A DNA stretch of 57,428 nt from Desulfobacula sp. (GTDB lineage Bacteria > Desulfobacterota > Desulfobacteria > Desulfobacterales > Desulfobacteraceae): positions 1-57,428 of the forward strand of contig JAIFMF010000051.1 of assembly GCA_020048635.1 (NCBI GenBank). The letters are read 5' to 3'. A program made the translations under genes and the position numbers. The notes beneath the pieces were generated by a model. The model had not been told where the DNA came from. It searched no databases and worked only from the letters and a program-made list of their open reading frames with translations. This document shows positions 1 through 9,870 of this stretch, piece by piece. Each line of letters begins with the position of its first letter. Within the stretch, counting starts at the first letter, position 1.

Positions 1-167
1 CCCAAAGCTCTTCCGTGTCTGAACATATCGCCCGGGAAATTGCTGAAGTGACCCATTCATCAGAACAGATGAAGGAAAACAGCATCAAGGTTAACGATAC
101 TGCAAAATCTTTGTCAAATCTGGCGCATAGTCTTGAAGGATTTGTAAGTAAATTTAAAATTGCATAA
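1..167 (+). CDS. Methyl-accepting chemotaxis protein, C-terminal fragment
   Basis: The frame open from the left edge ends at TAA 165-167 and encodes about 54 residues. The pattern is that of the distal helix of a methyl-accepting chemotaxis receptor: SSSVSEHIAREIAEV, then a heptad-like helix, then LSNLAHSLEGFVSKFKIA. This tail packs in the cytoplasmic four-helix bundle after the signalling tip. The ligand-binding and HAMP parts lie outside the window, so the stimulus cannot be inferred. It is convergent with fumarase, with a strong hairpin between them. Confidence 0.8.
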   Translation, partial: QSSSVSEHIAREIAEVTHSSEQMKENSIKVNDTAKSLSNLAHSLEGFVSKFKIA

Positions 168-190
168 CGGCAGCATACGGTATTCGATTT

Positions 191-230
191 AAGGTCTGAT
201 GAAATCAAATAAAAAATTTCATCAGACCTT
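191..230. terminator. Bidirectional hairpin between chemotaxis gene and fumarase
   Basis: A perfect 15-bp inverted repeat (arms 191-205 and 216-230, 10-nt A/T-rich loop) lies between two convergent genes. The T-run after the stem is weak on both sides, but position and stem strength suit a shared transcription terminator. Confidence 0.7.
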
Positions 231-248
231 ATCAATGACTGAAACCGA

Positions 249-1859
249 TTACAAAAGATCTGCGTAAAAATCATTGCCTTTGTCATCCACAATGATAAAG
301 GCAGGAAAATTTTCCACGGTAATCATATACACCGCTTCCATTCCCAGTTCTTCATACTCGATAATCTCGGCTTTTTTTATGAAGTCTTTCCCCAGACGGG
401 CGGCAGGGCCTCCGATGGATCCAAGATAAAATCCGCCGTGAACCCTGCAGGAATTGGTCACTTCTTTGCTCCTGTTCCCTTTGGCCAGCATGATCATGGA
501 AGCCCCCTCTTTTTGGAAGACCGGCACATAGGTATCCATTCGCGACGCCGTTGTGGGCCCGAATGATCCGGAAATTTCTCTCCTGGGTCGTTTGGCAGGA
601 CCGGCATAATAGATGATATGGTTTTTCAGGTAGTCGGGCAGGCCTTTTCCCGCTTCAAGACGTTCCATGAATTTGGCATGGGCAATATCCCTTGCCACGA
701 TAATCTTGCCGTTCAGTGCAAGCCTTGTTGAAACCGGATAATTGGACAGTTCCGCCCGGATTTCATCCATGGGCCGGTTCAGGTTGATCGGGATGGCCGG
801 TTTGATTTCAGGCTCAATCTGGGGCAGATATTTGCCGGGATTTTCTTCAAGCTGCTCTAAAAAGATCCCGTCTTTTGTAATTTTTCCCTTGATCTGGCGA
901 TCGGCTGAACAGGAAACGCCGATACCGATGGGACAGGATGCCCCATGCCGGGGGAGCCGGATGATCCGGATGGCATGGGCAAAATATTTACCCCCGAACT
1001 GGGCACCAATGCCGAGCTTTTGCGAGCGGAGCAATAATTTTTCTTCAAGCTCCACATCCCTGAAGGCATGGGCCGTTTCACTGCCCTTTGTAGGCAGAGA
1101 ATCCAGATACCGGGCAGATGCAAGCTTGACCGTTTTCAAGGTCATTTCAACCGAGGTTCCGCCAATGACAAAGGCAATATAATAGGGCGGACAACCCGTT
1201 GTTCCCAGTGCCTTCATTTTAGCCACCATGAAATCAATCAGATTTTGTTCCGATGACAATACCTTCCGGGTCATCTGGAAAAGATTGCTTTTATTGGCAG
1301 ACCCACCCCCTTTTGCAATGAACAAAAACTGATAGGCATCCCCCTGGACTGAAGAAATATCAATCTGGGCCGGCAGATTGGTTTTGGTATTTTTTTCCTC
1401 ATACATGGTAAAAGGTGCATTCTGGGAATATCTTAAATAATTCTGGGTATAAACCTTATACACCCCTTTGGACAATTCTTCTTCATCATCGCTCCAGGTC
1501 CAGACCTGCTGGCCTTTTTTGGCCATAATGATGGCGGTTCCAGTGTCCTGGCACATGGGATACACCCTGTCAGCCGAAATGACGGCATTTTTCAGGAGTT
1601 CCAGGGCCACATACCGGTCATTGTCGGAGCTTTCAGGGTCGTCAATGATTTTTCGCAGATTATTCAGATGTTCGGCCCGGCAGAGGTGGGCCACATCTTT
1701 GAATGCCTGGTCGGCAATCAATGTCAGGGCCTGGGGTTCTATCATGAGAACCTGTTTCCCTTCAAATTCCTTTATCCTGACATGGTCCCTGGTCAGAAGC
1801 CGATACTGAGTTGTATCCTTGCCCAGGGGAAACATGTTTTCATAAATAAATCCATCCAT
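249..1859 (-). CDS. Class I fumarate hydratase (iron-sulfur fumarase)
   Basis: A 536-residue single-chain class I fumarase, which interconverts fumarate and malate using an oxygen-labile [4Fe-4S] cluster in the cytoplasm. The length matches FumA/FumB (about 548). Cysteines C103 (in MCQDTGT), C223 (TGCPPYY) and C317 (SCSADRQ) have the spacing of the E. coli FumA cluster ligands C105/C224/C318. The C-terminal beta domain carries [13 protein letters not shown] and the [15 protein letters not shown] motif. The ATG at 1859 follows an AAGGGTG ribosome site. It is the last gene of the frdCAB block, 104 nt after frdB and separated from it by a hairpin. In this context it may buffer the fumarate pool used by the fumarate-adding enzyme. 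Confidence 0.95.
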   Translation of the reverse strand: MDGFIYENMFPLGKDTTQYRLLTRDHVRIKEFEGKQVLMIEPQALTLIADQAFKDVAHLCRAEHLNNLRKIIDDPESSDNDRYVALELLKNAVISADRVYPMCQDTGTAIIMAKKGQQVWTWSDDEEELSKGVYKVYTQNYLRYSQNAPFTMYEEKNTKTNLPAQIDISSVQGDAYQFLFIAKGGGSANKSNLFQMTRKVLSSEQNLIDFMVAKMKALGTTGCPPYYIAFVIGGTSVEMTLKTVKLASARYLDSLPTKGSETAHAFRDVELEEKLLLRSQKLGIGAQFGGKYFAHAIRIIRLPRHGASCPIGIGVSCSADRQIKGKITKDGIFLEQLEENPGKYLPQIEPEIKPAIPINLNRPMDEIRAELSNYPVSTRLALNGKIIVARDIAHAKFMERLEAGKGLPDYLKNHIIYYAGPAKRPRREISGSFGPTTASRMDTYVPVFQKEGASMIMLAKGNRSKEVTNSCRVHGGFYLGSIGGPAARLGKDFIKKAEIIEYEELGMEAVYMITVENFPAFIIVDDKGNDFYADLL

Positions 1860-1892
1860 TACACACCCTTTTATATATATCTTTCACAATAC

Positions 1893-1930
1893 AACAGGCA
1901 GCAGGGCAATTTTTTTACCTGCTGCCTGTT
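1893..1930. promoter_or_regulatory. 13-bp stem-loop between frdB and fumarase
   Basis: A perfect inverted repeat (arms 1893-1905 and 1918-1930, 12-nt loop) lies in the 104-nt gap between frdB and fumarase. The T-rich tract follows the stem on the plus strand. On the minus strand, the direction of transcription, it precedes the stem, so this is not a canonical terminator for frdB. It may act as a partial terminator or an mRNA-processing/stability element that lowers fumarase expression relative to frdCAB. Confidence 0.55.
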
Positions 1931-1963
1931 ACTTTCTTTATCTTTTTTTTTTGACTAATGCAA

Positions 1964-2698
1964 TTATTTTACAAGAACCATTTTCCTTCTCAGATATGCA
2001 ATCTGTGTCTGGTGCGGAAGGTCTTTGGGGCAATAGTCTTCACACCCGAGAAGGGTCATGCACCCGAAAACGCCGTCATCATCACCCATGATTTCATAAA
2101 ATTCTTCATCCGTCCGCTTGTCCCTGGGGTCCAGGGCAAACCGGGCAAGACGCATAAATCCCACGGCTGACAGGAAATCGGGTCTCATACGCTTGGTGGC
2201 GCAGGCAGATACGCAGCAACCGCATTCCACGCACCGCTCCAGCTCATAAATTTTGTCTGCCACATCCGGGTCCATGCGTTCTTCCAGTTTGTTATAATCC
2301 ACCATGTCTGCATTGGTGTCATGAATCCAGGATTCCACCCGCTCGGACATGGCCCTCATGAATTTTCCCGTATTAACGGACAGATCGCCGATGAGTTCAA
2401 ATCCTGGTAAAGGCAATAATTTGATCTCACCGCTTTCGTATTTTGAGGTCAGGGTCCGGCACGCCAGCGTGGGCTGTCCGTTGATGACCATGGCGCAGGA
2501 ACCGCAGATACCGGCCCTACAGACAAAATCAAACTGTATAGACGGGTCCTGCTGTTCCCGGATTTCGTTCAAGGCAATAAAAACCGTCATCCCCGGGGCT
2601 TCCGTGATCTCATAGGTTACCATACGAGGTTTGTCACCCTTTTTCTGCGGATTGTATCTGAATATATGAAATTTTAAAATTCTTTCGTAGTCGCTCAT
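1964..2698 (-). CDS. frdB: Succinate dehydrogenase/fumarate reductase iron-sulfur subunit
   Basis: A 244-residue iron-sulfur subunit carrying electrons between the flavin and the heme subunit. It holds a [2Fe-2S] motif CRAGICGSC plus a further Cys (LACRTL), a [4Fe-4S] motif CVECGCC near residue 155, and a [3Fe-4S] motif CMTLLGCEDYCP near residue 212. Length and motif layout resemble Wolinella FrdB (239 aa). The start ATG shares one base with the frdA stop (TAATG), so translation is coupled. In a sulfate reducer using fumarate as co-substrate the complex probably runs as succinate dehydrogenase, re-forming fumarate. The sequence alone does not fix the direction. Confidence 0.95.
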   Translation of the reverse strand: MSDYERILKFHIFRYNPQKKGDKPRMVTYEITEAPGMTVFIALNEIREQQDPSIQFDFVCRAGICGSCAMVINGQPTLACRTLTSKYESGEIKLLPLPGFELIGDLSVNTGKFMRAMSERVESWIHDTNADMVDYNKLEERMDPDVADKIYELERCVECGCCVSACATKRMRPDFLSAVGFMRLARFALDPRDKRTDEEFYEIMGDDDGVFGCMTLLGCEDYCPKDLPHQTQIAYLRRKMVLVK

Positions 2699-4668
2699 TA
2701 TTTAAACCCCCTGCCGATACGTTCGTTTTTGCCTTTGAATTTTTCTGGAATGGTGATGGGATTCAAGATTTCTGAAATCTCAAACCGGTCTGCGCCGGGA
2801 TTGGCTTCCCTGATGGTTTCAATCTGACTGGTTCTCTTTTTCGTGTCCGGGTGGTGAACGATATTGTCCACTCCGTACCCCCTTGATCCCGGCGGCATTT
2901 CCATTTTCATCACATCCAGCTCTTCATAGCTAAGTTCAGGAAGATCGGCAGACTCGTCCTTCCAGGTGGTGAGGGTTCTTTTCAGCCAATCTTTGTCGTT
3001 TCTTTCAGGATAATCTTCCCTGGCGTGTGCACCGCGGCTTTCGGTTCTCAGAAAGGCTCCATAGGCCACACACTGGGCAAGCTTGATCATCATAGGCACC
3101 CGGATGGCTTCGACCAGTTCCGGGTTGGAAGAAGAAATGCGGTTTCGCAGAGCAATATTCTTTGCCCTTTGATTTAAGACTTTCAGTTCTTCAACCGCCT
3201 GCTCCAGATCCGGGCCGTTTCTGAAAATGCCGACCTTGTCCATCATGACTTTCTGCATTGCAGCCTTTAATTCAAAGGGATTTTCCCCAAATTCTTTCAT
3301 GAGAAGATCGGTAATCTTCTTTTCTTCCTGTTTCATGAAATGCTCAATGGTGGTGGTACTGATGTTCAAAGGGTTTGCAGCACAATAGTCGGCCACATAT
3401 TCACCCACAATCATACCGGCCACAACGGTTTCTGCAACGGAATTGCCGCCGAGACGGTTAAACCCGTGCATATCCCAGCAGGCTGCTTCGCCGGCAGAAA
3501 AAAGCCCCTTGAGGGCCGGGCTTTCTCCTGTGGGCTTGGTCCTGATCCCGCCCATGGAATAATGCTGGGTGGGTCTGACCGGGATGAGTTCTTCCACCGG
3601 ATCAATCCCGAGGAAATATTCACAGATTTCTTTGACTTCCCTTAAATTCTTTTCAATGTGTTTTCGGCCCAGAAGCCGGATATCCAGCCAGAGGTGATCC
3701 CCATACCGGGAAGGAATCCCTTTTCCTTTTCTCATGTGCTCGGTCATTCTCCGGGAGACAACATCCCGTGACGCCAGCTCTTTTTTGGCAGGCTCATAAT
3801 CCGGCATAAACCGGTAGCCGTCTTTGTCCAGAAGAAGCCCGCCGTCACCCCGGCATCCTTCAGTCATGAGAATAGCCACGGGTACGATTCCTGTAGGATG
3901 AAACTGTACCGCTTCCATATTTCCGAGGGAGGCGATGCCGGTTTGAAGGGCAATGGCATTCCCAATGCCTTCGGAGATGACTGCATTGGTAGTAACGGAA
4001 TAGAGTCTTCCGTATCCGCCCGTGGCAATGGTGGTGGCCTTGGCTATATAAGCGATGAGATCCCCAGTGATGAGATCCCTGACAATGGCGCCGTAGCACA
4101 CCCCGTCATCATGGATCAGGGCCAGGGCTTCTTTTCGTTCATGAACCGGAATCCCCATCTGGATGGCTTTGTTGTCCATGGCATAGAGCATGGTATGGCC
4201 TGCGCCGTCGGCAGTAAAACAGGTTCTCCATTTTTTGGTTCCACCGAAATCCCTGGCTGAAATAAGGCCATGGGATTCGAGTTTTTCCGTAATGGTTACT
4301 TTTTCATTGTTAATCACCACATCCTGATCTCCGGCCCTGACCCTGGTCCAGGGCACACCCCAGGCGGCCAGTTGACGGATGGCTTTGGGAGATGTATTGA
4401 CAAAGGCCCTGGCCACTTCCTGGTCACATCCCCAGTCGCTTCCCTTTACCGTATCTGCAAAATGGATGTCTTCGTCGTCCCCATCGCCCTTGATGCAGGC
4501 CCCAAGACTGGCCTGCATGCCGCCCTGGGCAGCCGCAGAATGCGAGCGCTTGGCCGGAATTAATGACAGGACAATGGTATCATACCCTCTCTGCATGGAT
4601 GCGATGGCCACTCTCAGTCCTGCCAGACCCCCGCCGATTACAAGTGAATCCGTATATATGACTTTCAT
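2698..4668 (-). CDS. frdA: Succinate dehydrogenase/fumarate reductase flavoprotein subunit
   Basis: A 656-residue flavoprotein that binds FAD and catalyses succinate/fumarate interconversion on the cytoplasmic side. Visible: N-terminal Rossmann motif GGGLAGL, His43 in [11 protein letters not shown] (the position of the covalent FAD histidine in Wolinella FrdA), the FHPTGI active-site segment, SRDVVSRRM with the catalytic-region arginines, and [10 protein letters not shown]. The length equals the Wolinella enzyme. An AGGGGACA ribosome site precedes the ATG at 4668, and 12 nt separate it from frdC. With frdC and frdB it forms a three-subunit B-type complex. Confidence 0.96.
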   Translation of the reverse strand: MKVIYTDSLVIGGGLAGLRVAIASMQRGYDTIVLSLIPAKRSHSAAAQGGMQASLGACIKGDGDDEDIHFADTVKGSDWGCDQEVARAFVNTSPKAIRQLAAWGVPWTRVRAGDQDVVINNEKVTITEKLESHGLISARDFGGTKKWRTCFTADGAGHTMLYAMDNKAIQMGIPVHERKEALALIHDDGVCYGAIVRDLITGDLIAYIAKATTIATGGYGRLYSVTTNAVISEGIGNAIALQTGIASLGNMEAVQFHPTGIVPVAILMTEGCRGDGGLLLDKDGYRFMPDYEPAKKELASRDVVSRRMTEHMRKGKGIPSRYGDHLWLDIRLLGRKHIEKNLREVKEICEYFLGIDPVEELIPVRPTQHYSMGGIRTKPTGESPALKGLFSAGEAACWDMHGFNRLGGNSVAETVVAGMIVGEYVADYCAANPLNISTTTIEHFMKQEEKKITDLLMKEFGENPFELKAAMQKVMMDKVGIFRNGPDLEQAVEELKVLNQRAKNIALRNRISSSNPELVEAIRVPMMIKLAQCVAYGAFLRTESRGAHAREDYPERNDKDWLKRTLTTWKDESADLPELSYEELDVMKMEMPPGSRGYGVDNIVHHPDTKKRTSQIETIREANPGADRFEISEILNPITIPEKFKGKNERIGRGFK

Positions 4669-4680
4669 TTACATGTCCCC

Positions 4681-5490
4681 TTATTCGTTTGATTCTGCAA
4701 TATATCGGGTCTGTGCCAATTCCTGGGGCATTCCCACAAACATTTCCACTGATGTCACCTGGCTGAGATACCTTTCTCCGGCCTTGCCCCTGTGACCCAT
4801 ACCGACCACGCTGAATGCCAGCAATGCGAGAACACCGATGACCAGGTAAAAGATAATGATCCTGTTTCTCAAAAGCTGCAATTTCAGTCTTGATTTTCTG
4901 GCATCCGAGCCTGCAAACCATCCCCATTTCATGCAGAGACGGTAAAGACCGATATTGGCGTGAAGCACGACGCACACCAGAAGAACCAGATATAAAAACC
5001 ACATATTGTTTGAGATCACCCGGTCTGCCGAAAGATACGGATCAATGCTGCCGGGATTGGCAAACATGGTATACAGATGAACCGACCCGGCAAAAAACAT
5101 GATAAACCCGGTCACTGCCTGGACATACCAGAGTTTTGTTTCCATATGATCTGTCATGATCACCTGGTCTGCCATAATCCTGTGCTGCTTGTACGAGTTG
5201 GGAAATTTTCTCATCCCAAGCAGGGCATGGGTGATGAACAGAATGGAGATGATGGTGACGGCAAAAAAAACGGCAATAGGATATCCATGGCCGGTATCCG
5301 AGAGAAAAGACAGCTCCAGCATTCCGGATACAAAACCAAAAGCTGTTTTTCCAAAAATGATGCTGCTGTCAAAGAGCAGGTGCATATATATAAACAGACC
5401 CAGGATCAGGCCTGTTGCGCTCTGGGCAAAATCAAGCCTTGCCGGCAGCCTGCTCTTTTTTTTATTTGATTCTATGCTATAACTCTCCAA
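4681..5490 (-). CDS. frdC: Diheme cytochrome b membrane subunit of SQR/QFR
   Basis: A 269-residue membrane protein with five hydrophobic helices, anchoring FrdAB and exchanging electrons with menaquinone. Four histidines (about 37, 88, 138 and 177) reproduce the spacing of the heme ligands H44/H93/H143/H182 of Wolinella FrdC. Glu59 lies 22 residues after the first histidine, exactly where Wolinella has the quinone-site Glu66. This points to a diheme B-type enzyme, in which menaquinone-linked succinate oxidation may draw on the proton gradient. The best start is TTG at 5490, five bases after a strong GGAGG; no in-frame ATG is nearby. Part of frdCAB, 34 nt downstream of sucD. Confidence 0.93.
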   Translation of the reverse strand: MESYSIESNKKKSRLPARLDFAQSATGLILGLFIYMHLLFDSSIIFGKTAFGFVSGMLELSFLSDTGHGYPIAVFFAVTIISILFITHALLGMRKFPNSYKQHRIMADQVIMTDHMETKLWYVQAVTGFIMFFAGSVHLYTMFANPGSIDPYLSADRVISNNMWFLYLVLLVCVVLHANIGLYRLCMKWGWFAGSDARKSRLKLQLLRNRIIIFYLVIGVLALLAFSVVGMGHRGKAGERYLSQVTSVEMFVGMPQELAQTRYIAESNE

Positions 5491-5524
5491 ATGAACCTCC
5501 TTATATATTTACCGTTAGATACAG

Positions 5525-6391
5525 CTAAAATATTGTTTTACAAATCCGGCCGATCTCTCCTAAGTTTTCACAGGTATGAACCCCGTTTTCCTTGAATGCC
5601 CGAATTTTCGCAGCACCCGTTCCGCCGGCACCTGAAATGATGGCTCCTGCATGGCCCATTCTTCGGCCGGGAGGGGCGGTCAGTCCTGCAATAAATCCGA
5701 CCACCGGTTTTGTCATGTGTTCTTTGATATAGGCGGCAGCCTGCTCTTCAGCATTTCCACCGATTTCTCCCACCATGACGATCCCGTGAGTTTCATCATC
5801 GGCTTGAAAAGCAGCCAGCACATCAATAAAATTGGTTCCGGTGACAGGGTCTCCACCAATACCGATACAGGTGGATTGGCCGAGACCTGCTTTTGTCAAC
5901 TGATCCACCACTTCATAGGTCAGGGTTCCGGATCGCGAGACCACACCCACATTCCCTTTTTTATGAATCTTGCCCGGCATGATGCCGACCTTGCATTCAC
6001 CCGGTGTGATGATCCCGGGGCAGTTGGGCCCGATGAGACGGCAGGCCTTTGTAGTGAGGTAATTTTTGACTTTCAGCATGTCCATGATGGGAATGCCTTC
6101 TGTGATGGCAACGATCAATTTCACTCCGCCATCTACCGCTTCAACAATGGAGTCGGCACAAAACGGAGGCGGAACAAAAATCAGGCTGGTATTTGCTCCT
6201 GTCTCTTTTATGGCCTGGCTCACCGTATCAAACACCGGCACCTCATCCATTTTCTGCCCCCCTTTTCCAGGGGTGATACCTGCCACCACTTTAGTGCCGT
6301 ATTCAATGCAGGCTCTCGCATGAAAGCTACCCTCTTTTCCGGTGATGCCATGAACCACAACCTTTGTATCCTTATTCACAAATATACTCAT
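5525..6391 (-). CDS. sucD: Succinyl-CoA synthetase alpha subunit (ADP/GDP-forming)
   Basis: A 288-residue alpha subunit, full length for SucD. It contains the CoA-binding domain ([12 protein letters not shown] near residue 16), LIGPNCPGI, and the phospho-histidine loop [14 protein letters not shown] near residue 247. With SucC it interconverts succinyl-CoA and succinate while making or using ATP/GTP. It lies 12 nt after sucC and upstream of frdCAB, so one message links succinyl-CoA, succinate and fumarate. In benzylsuccinate-type pathways succinyl-CoA is both a cleavage product and a CoA donor, which explains this position. Confidence 0.95.
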   Translation of the reverse strand: MSIFVNKDTKVVVHGITGKEGSFHARACIEYGTKVVAGITPGKGGQKMDEVPVFDTVSQAIKETGANTSLIFVPPPFCADSIVEAVDGGVKLIVAITEGIPIMDMLKVKNYLTTKACRLIGPNCPGIITPGECKVGIMPGKIHKKGNVGVVSRSGTLTYEVVDQLTKAGLGQSTCIGIGGDPVTGTNFIDVLAAFQADDETHGIVMVGEIGGNAEEQAAAYIKEHMTKPVVGFIAGLTAPPGRRMGHAGAIISGAGGTGAAKIRAFKENGVHTCENLGEIGRICKTIF

Positions 6392-6403
6392 GATGCATCT
6401 CCT

Positions 6404-7564
6404 TTAATTAACGGCAGCCGCTATTTTTGCAGCAGCATCCAAAAGATCGGAAGCACTGGTCAGGTTAAGACCGGATTCGGTGAGGATCTGTTTACCCATG
6501 TCCACGTTTGTCCCTTCCATGCGAACCACCACCGGGATATTCACCCCGGTTTTCCTGGCTGCATCCACAACTCCTTTGGCAAACACATCACACCTTAGAA
6601 TACCGCCAAAGATATTGATCAGGATGGCCTTGACCTTGGGGTCTGCCAGGATGATCCTGAAGGCATTTTCCACCTGCTGGGAACTGGCGCCGCCGCCCAC
6701 ATCCATGAAATTGGCAGGGGTTGCCCCGGCATTCTTGATAATATCCATGGTGGCCATGGCAAGGCCTGCACCGTTGACGATATTGCCCACATTCCCGTCC
6801 AGGTTGATATAATTCAGGTTGTACCGGGACGCTTCCACTTCCATGGGGTCTTCTTCTCCAAAATCCCTTAATTCCAGGAGATCCTTATGCCGGTAAAGGG
6901 CATTGGAATCAAAATCCACCTTGGCATCCAGGGCCAGCACATCACCGGCCGAAGTCAGAATCAAAGGGTTGATCTCCACCAGGGATGCATCATATTCCAC
7001 AAAAAATTTATACAGATTAAACAACAATGCATATAACTGCTTCATGGCCAGTGCAGGAAACCCAAGGCGGAATCCGACTTCCCGCATCTGGTATCCCTGG
7101 ATGCCAAGAAGCGGGTCCACATGAACCTTGATGATTTTTTCAGGGGTCTTTTCAGCCACATTTTCAATATCAATCCCCCCTGCCTGACTTGCCACAATCA
7201 CTATTTTTTCAGTCTGCCTGTCAACAAGAAGACTTAAATAATATTCTTTATCAATACTCTGTCCGGCTTCAACCAGGACTTTCCGGACAATTCTGCCTTC
7301 CGGCCCTGTCTGGTGGGTAACAAGCGTCATCCCGAGAAACTGATCCACAATGGTCAAGAGCTGTTCAGGATTGGCTGCAAGCTTGACCCCGCCGCCTTTT
7401 CCCCTGCCCCCGGCATGAATCTGGGCTTTTACGACCACGGGAAATCCGCCAAGGCCATCCGCAATTTTGAGCGCCTCTTCCTTTGAAAACGCCACACCGC
7501 TTCGGGCAACCGGAATATTGAATTTTCTGAACAATTCCTTTGCCTGATATTCATGTATCTTCAT
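6404..7564 (-). CDS. sucC: Succinyl-CoA synthetase beta subunit
   Basis: A 386-residue beta subunit with an N-terminal ATP-grasp domain (MKIHEYQAKELFRKF, then VVKAQIHAGGRGKGGG) and a C-terminal CoA-ligase domain (NIFGGILRCDVFAKG). Length is normal for the family. The ATG at 7564 follows AAGGAAAC. A 180-nt gap and a good vegetative promoter lie upstream, so sucCD-frdCAB-fum can probably be transcribed independently of the aromatic genes as well as by read-through. Confidence 0.95.
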   Translation of the reverse strand: MKIHEYQAKELFRKFNIPVARSGVAFSKEEALKIADGLGGFPVVVKAQIHAGGRGKGGGVKLAANPEQLLTIVDQFLGMTLVTHQTGPEGRIVRKVLVEAGQSIDKEYYLSLLVDRQTEKIVIVASQAGGIDIENVAEKTPEKIIKVHVDPLLGIQGYQMREVGFRLGFPALAMKQLYALLFNLYKFFVEYDASLVEINPLILTSAGDVLALDAKVDFDSNALYRHKDLLELRDFGEEDPMEVEASRYNLNYINLDGNVGNIVNGAGLAMATMDIIKNAGATPANFMDVGGGASSQQVENAFRIILADPKVKAILINIFGGILRCDVFAKGVVDAARKTGVNIPVVVRMEGTNVDMGKQILTESGLNLTSASDLLDAAAKIAAAVN

Positions 7565-7633
7565 CTTGTTTCCTTATCTTTTTCGGAGTAGCCGTCGGGT
7601 TGGACAGTTCACCCCCATTTTTAATAAGTTTGT

Positions 7634-7662
7634 ACTATATTATGTTTCCCTCAGCTTTTCAA
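7634..7662 (-). promoter_or_regulatory. Sigma-70-type promoter for sucCD-frdCAB
   Basis: On the minus strand TTGAAA (7657-7662), a 17-nt spacer and TATAGT (7634-7639) precede sucC. The start point would be near 7628, giving a leader of about 64 nt. It lies in the 180-nt gap after the ligase gene. This is a motif-level prediction. Confidence 0.55.
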
Positions 7663-7744
7663 CAGCTTATGCGGTTCATGACACAAACAAAAACCACAAA
7701 GCCGTCAATCAACCGAAAGAGAAGATACATGCAGTCCTGCAATT

Positions 7745-9283
7745 TCAACAATACTGTTCTTTCAACACCCCCTTTTTCAATTTGCCGGTTACAGTCATCG
7801 GCATTGATTTCACTACTTGGATTGATTTTGGATATTTAAATCCGGCAACTCTCCCTTCTAAAAACGATATCACCTCCTCAAGTGTGATGGTCTCCCCTTT
7901 ATGACAGAGGACAAAAGCTTTTCCGATCTCTCCCCATTTTTCATCCGACACACCGATAATGGCTACCCTCTCAATCTTCGGATGATCCATCAGGACGGCC
8001 TCTACTTCTGCCGGATAAACATTTTCCGCACCGCTTCGGTACATATCTTTTACCCGGTCAACAATATACAGATACCCGTCTTCATCCATATATCCGAGAT
8101 CCCCGGTATGCAGCACATCATTGACAAGGGTGGCCTGAGTCTCTTTAGGCATGTCCCAGTATTCTTTCATGACATTGGGCCCCATGGCCATGATTTGGCC
8201 GATTTCTCCCGGCTCAAGCCTTTGCCCTTTTTCATTTTGAATCCACAATTCAGTAAAAAAATTAGACAAGCCCACGGATCTGTTTTTGCTTTTCGGGGCA
8301 TTCTTGGGCATCAGGGCCATGGCAGAATTTTCCGTCTGGCCGAACCCGGGTAAAAGATGCAGGCCTTTTTCATCCAGAGTATTAAAAAAAGACTGATGGG
8401 TTTTCTCCCCACCCCCATAGGCAAACCGGACGCTACTTAAGTCAACCTTATCCAGGATGCCGGTTTGCAGCACAAATTTCATCATGGTGCTGAGCCCGAA
8501 GACGATTGTTGCTTTGTATGTTTCAATATCCAGGGCAAATTTTTCAGGATCAAATTTCGATCGCATCAAAAGGGTCGCCCCCCGGCACAGGGCCGGGGTG
8601 GACACGGCACAAAGCCCTGCAGAATGGCATAAAGGGGCCTGGGACTGAAAAATATCATCCTGCCGCATATCCGTATAATTGATGATATTGAAACATTTAA
8701 AATAGTTCTGGCCATGGGTCAGGACAGCGCCTTTGGGGTTGCCGGTCACTCCCGAAGTAAACATGATGATAAACGGGTCATCGAGATCAATAACCTCCTC
8801 CGGAAAAGGTTCATGAGAGGGATAGGATTCAATGGCCGAGTGATAATCCGACGCCCACAAAGGGCAAGGGTTTTTATGGGCTCTATCTCTCACGCAGACA
8901 TAATTCTCCTTTCCGACTTCCAGAGAATCTTTTATGGGTTCTATATATTCGATAAACTGTTCATTAAACACCAGAAGGCTGCAATTGCACCGGTTGATCT
9001 GATATTTTAACTCCTGGGAAACCAGCCGGTAGTTCAGGGGAACAAAAATGAGACCGAGCTTGGCTGCGGCAAAATAGCAGGTGAGAAATTCCGGGCAGTT
9101 GACCAGATCTACTGCGATGCGGTCTCCTTTTTTGAGACCCTTTTCCTTGAAAAAATGCGCAACCCGGTTGGTCTCCCGGTTCAGCTCACAGTAGGTAATG
9201 CGTGTGTCTTCAAAAATAAGGGCGGCTTTATCCGGAGTATACAATTCCCGTTTGCTTAAAATTTTTCCGATATTCCATTTCAT
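7745..9283 (-). CDS. AMP-forming acyl-CoA synthetase (FadD/CaiC-like)
   Basis: A 512-residue ANL-superfamily ligase that activates a carboxylic acid to its CoA thioester via an acyl-adenylate. Visible motifs: the P-loop TSGVTGNPKGAVLTH (near residue 175), GFGQTENSAM, HTGDLGYMDEDGYLYIVDR, the hinge and YPAEVEAVL, and the catalytic lysine region PMTVTGKLKK at the C terminus. Length is typical of medium/long-chain or aryl acid ligases. Specificity cannot be read from the sequence. It overlaps the DUF4125 gene by 4 nt, so it belongs to the accessory group at 9280-12370 and ends the upstream half of the supraoperon. Confidence 0.88.
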   Translation of the reverse strand: MKWNIGKILSKRELYTPDKAALIFEDTRITYCELNRETNRVAHFFKEKGLKKGDRIAVDLVNCPEFLTCYFAAAKLGLIFVPLNYRLVSQELKYQINRCNCSLLVFNEQFIEYIEPIKDSLEVGKENYVCVRDRAHKNPCPLWASDYHSAIESYPSHEPFPEEVIDLDDPFIIMFTSGVTGNPKGAVLTHGQNYFKCFNIINYTDMRQDDIFQSQAPLCHSAGLCAVSTPALCRGATLLMRSKFDPEKFALDIETYKATIVFGLSTMMKFVLQTGILDKVDLSSVRFAYGGGEKTHQSFFNTLDEKGLHLLPGFGQTENSAMALMPKNAPKSKNRSVGLSNFFTELWIQNEKGQRLEPGEIGQIMAMGPNVMKEYWDMPKETQATLVNDVLHTGDLGYMDEDGYLYIVDRVKDMYRSGAENVYPAEVEAVLMDHPKIERVAIIGVSDEKWGEIGKAFVLCHKGETITLEEVISFLEGRVAGFKYPKSIQVVKSMPMTVTGKLKKGVLKEQYC

Positions 9284-9870
9284 GGGTTCAGATCTGCCTG
9301 CATAAGGGTTTCCAATTTTTCCAGACTGTCAATTCCACTTTTTTTTGCAAGCTGCCTGAGCATTTCAATGGAGAGGTTTTTTCCATCATCAAACGCCTCT
9401 TTGATATGGCTCCAGTAATTTTGCAGGGTATTGTCGCTATAGGTCTCAAGCTCGCTTGAAAGATAGACTTTAAAATTACTGCCATCCTGGGCCATATTCG
9501 TGTCCCGGCAAGTCTGACTGTAAACGGCCGGGTATTTTTTCTTCAGATCATCCTGCCACTTTTGTTCAATCTCAACGATGTTATCAATCAAGGGGTTCAT
9601 GTTGATCTTTGGAATCTTGTTGTCCATTCTGGCATATTTTTCAAACACAAGATTCCGGTTGGCCCTTTGTGCAATCACCAAATCTTTGAAATAAGACTCC
9701 AGCATCTCATGGGACCAGAAATCATAGATGCTTCCGCGGATTTTTCTAAATGCATCGGGCTGTTCCTGGCATGGGGCGTTCACATCTCCATTAACGGCAC
9801 GGAACATGGCATATTCCATGTCCAGGATACTTTTTACCAGAAATTCCCTGCTTCTTTTATAAACGTCCAT
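9280..9870 (-). CDS. DUF4125 family protein
   Basis: A 196-residue soluble protein that I match to the DUF4125 family by its pattern: an N-terminal helix DMEYAMFRAVN, then CQEQPDAFRKIRGS, WSHEMLESYFKDL, GRNLVFEKYARM, and a C-terminal helical tail. No catalytic function is known to me. The start overlaps the end of the SDR epimerase gene and the stop overlaps the ligase start. DUF4125 with DUF4037 (two genes upstream) looks like a functional pair. The assignment is from memory of the family pattern. Confidence 0.7.
   Translation of the reverse strand: MDVYKRSREFLVKSILDMEYAMFRAVNGDVNAPCQEQPDAFRKIRGSIYDFWSHEMLESYFKDLVIAQRANRNLVFEKYARMDNKIPKINMNPLIDNIVEIEQKWQDDLKKKYPAVYSQTCRDTNMAQDGSNFKVYLSSELETYSDNTLQNYWSHIKEAFDDGKNLSIEMLRQLAKKSGIDSLEKLETLMQADLNP

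Noticed and set aside
742..1809. Several plus-strand ORFs opposite fumarase (and similar antisense frames opposite most minus-strand genes)
   Set aside because: They mirror the codon structure of the real gene on the other strand and show no motifs.
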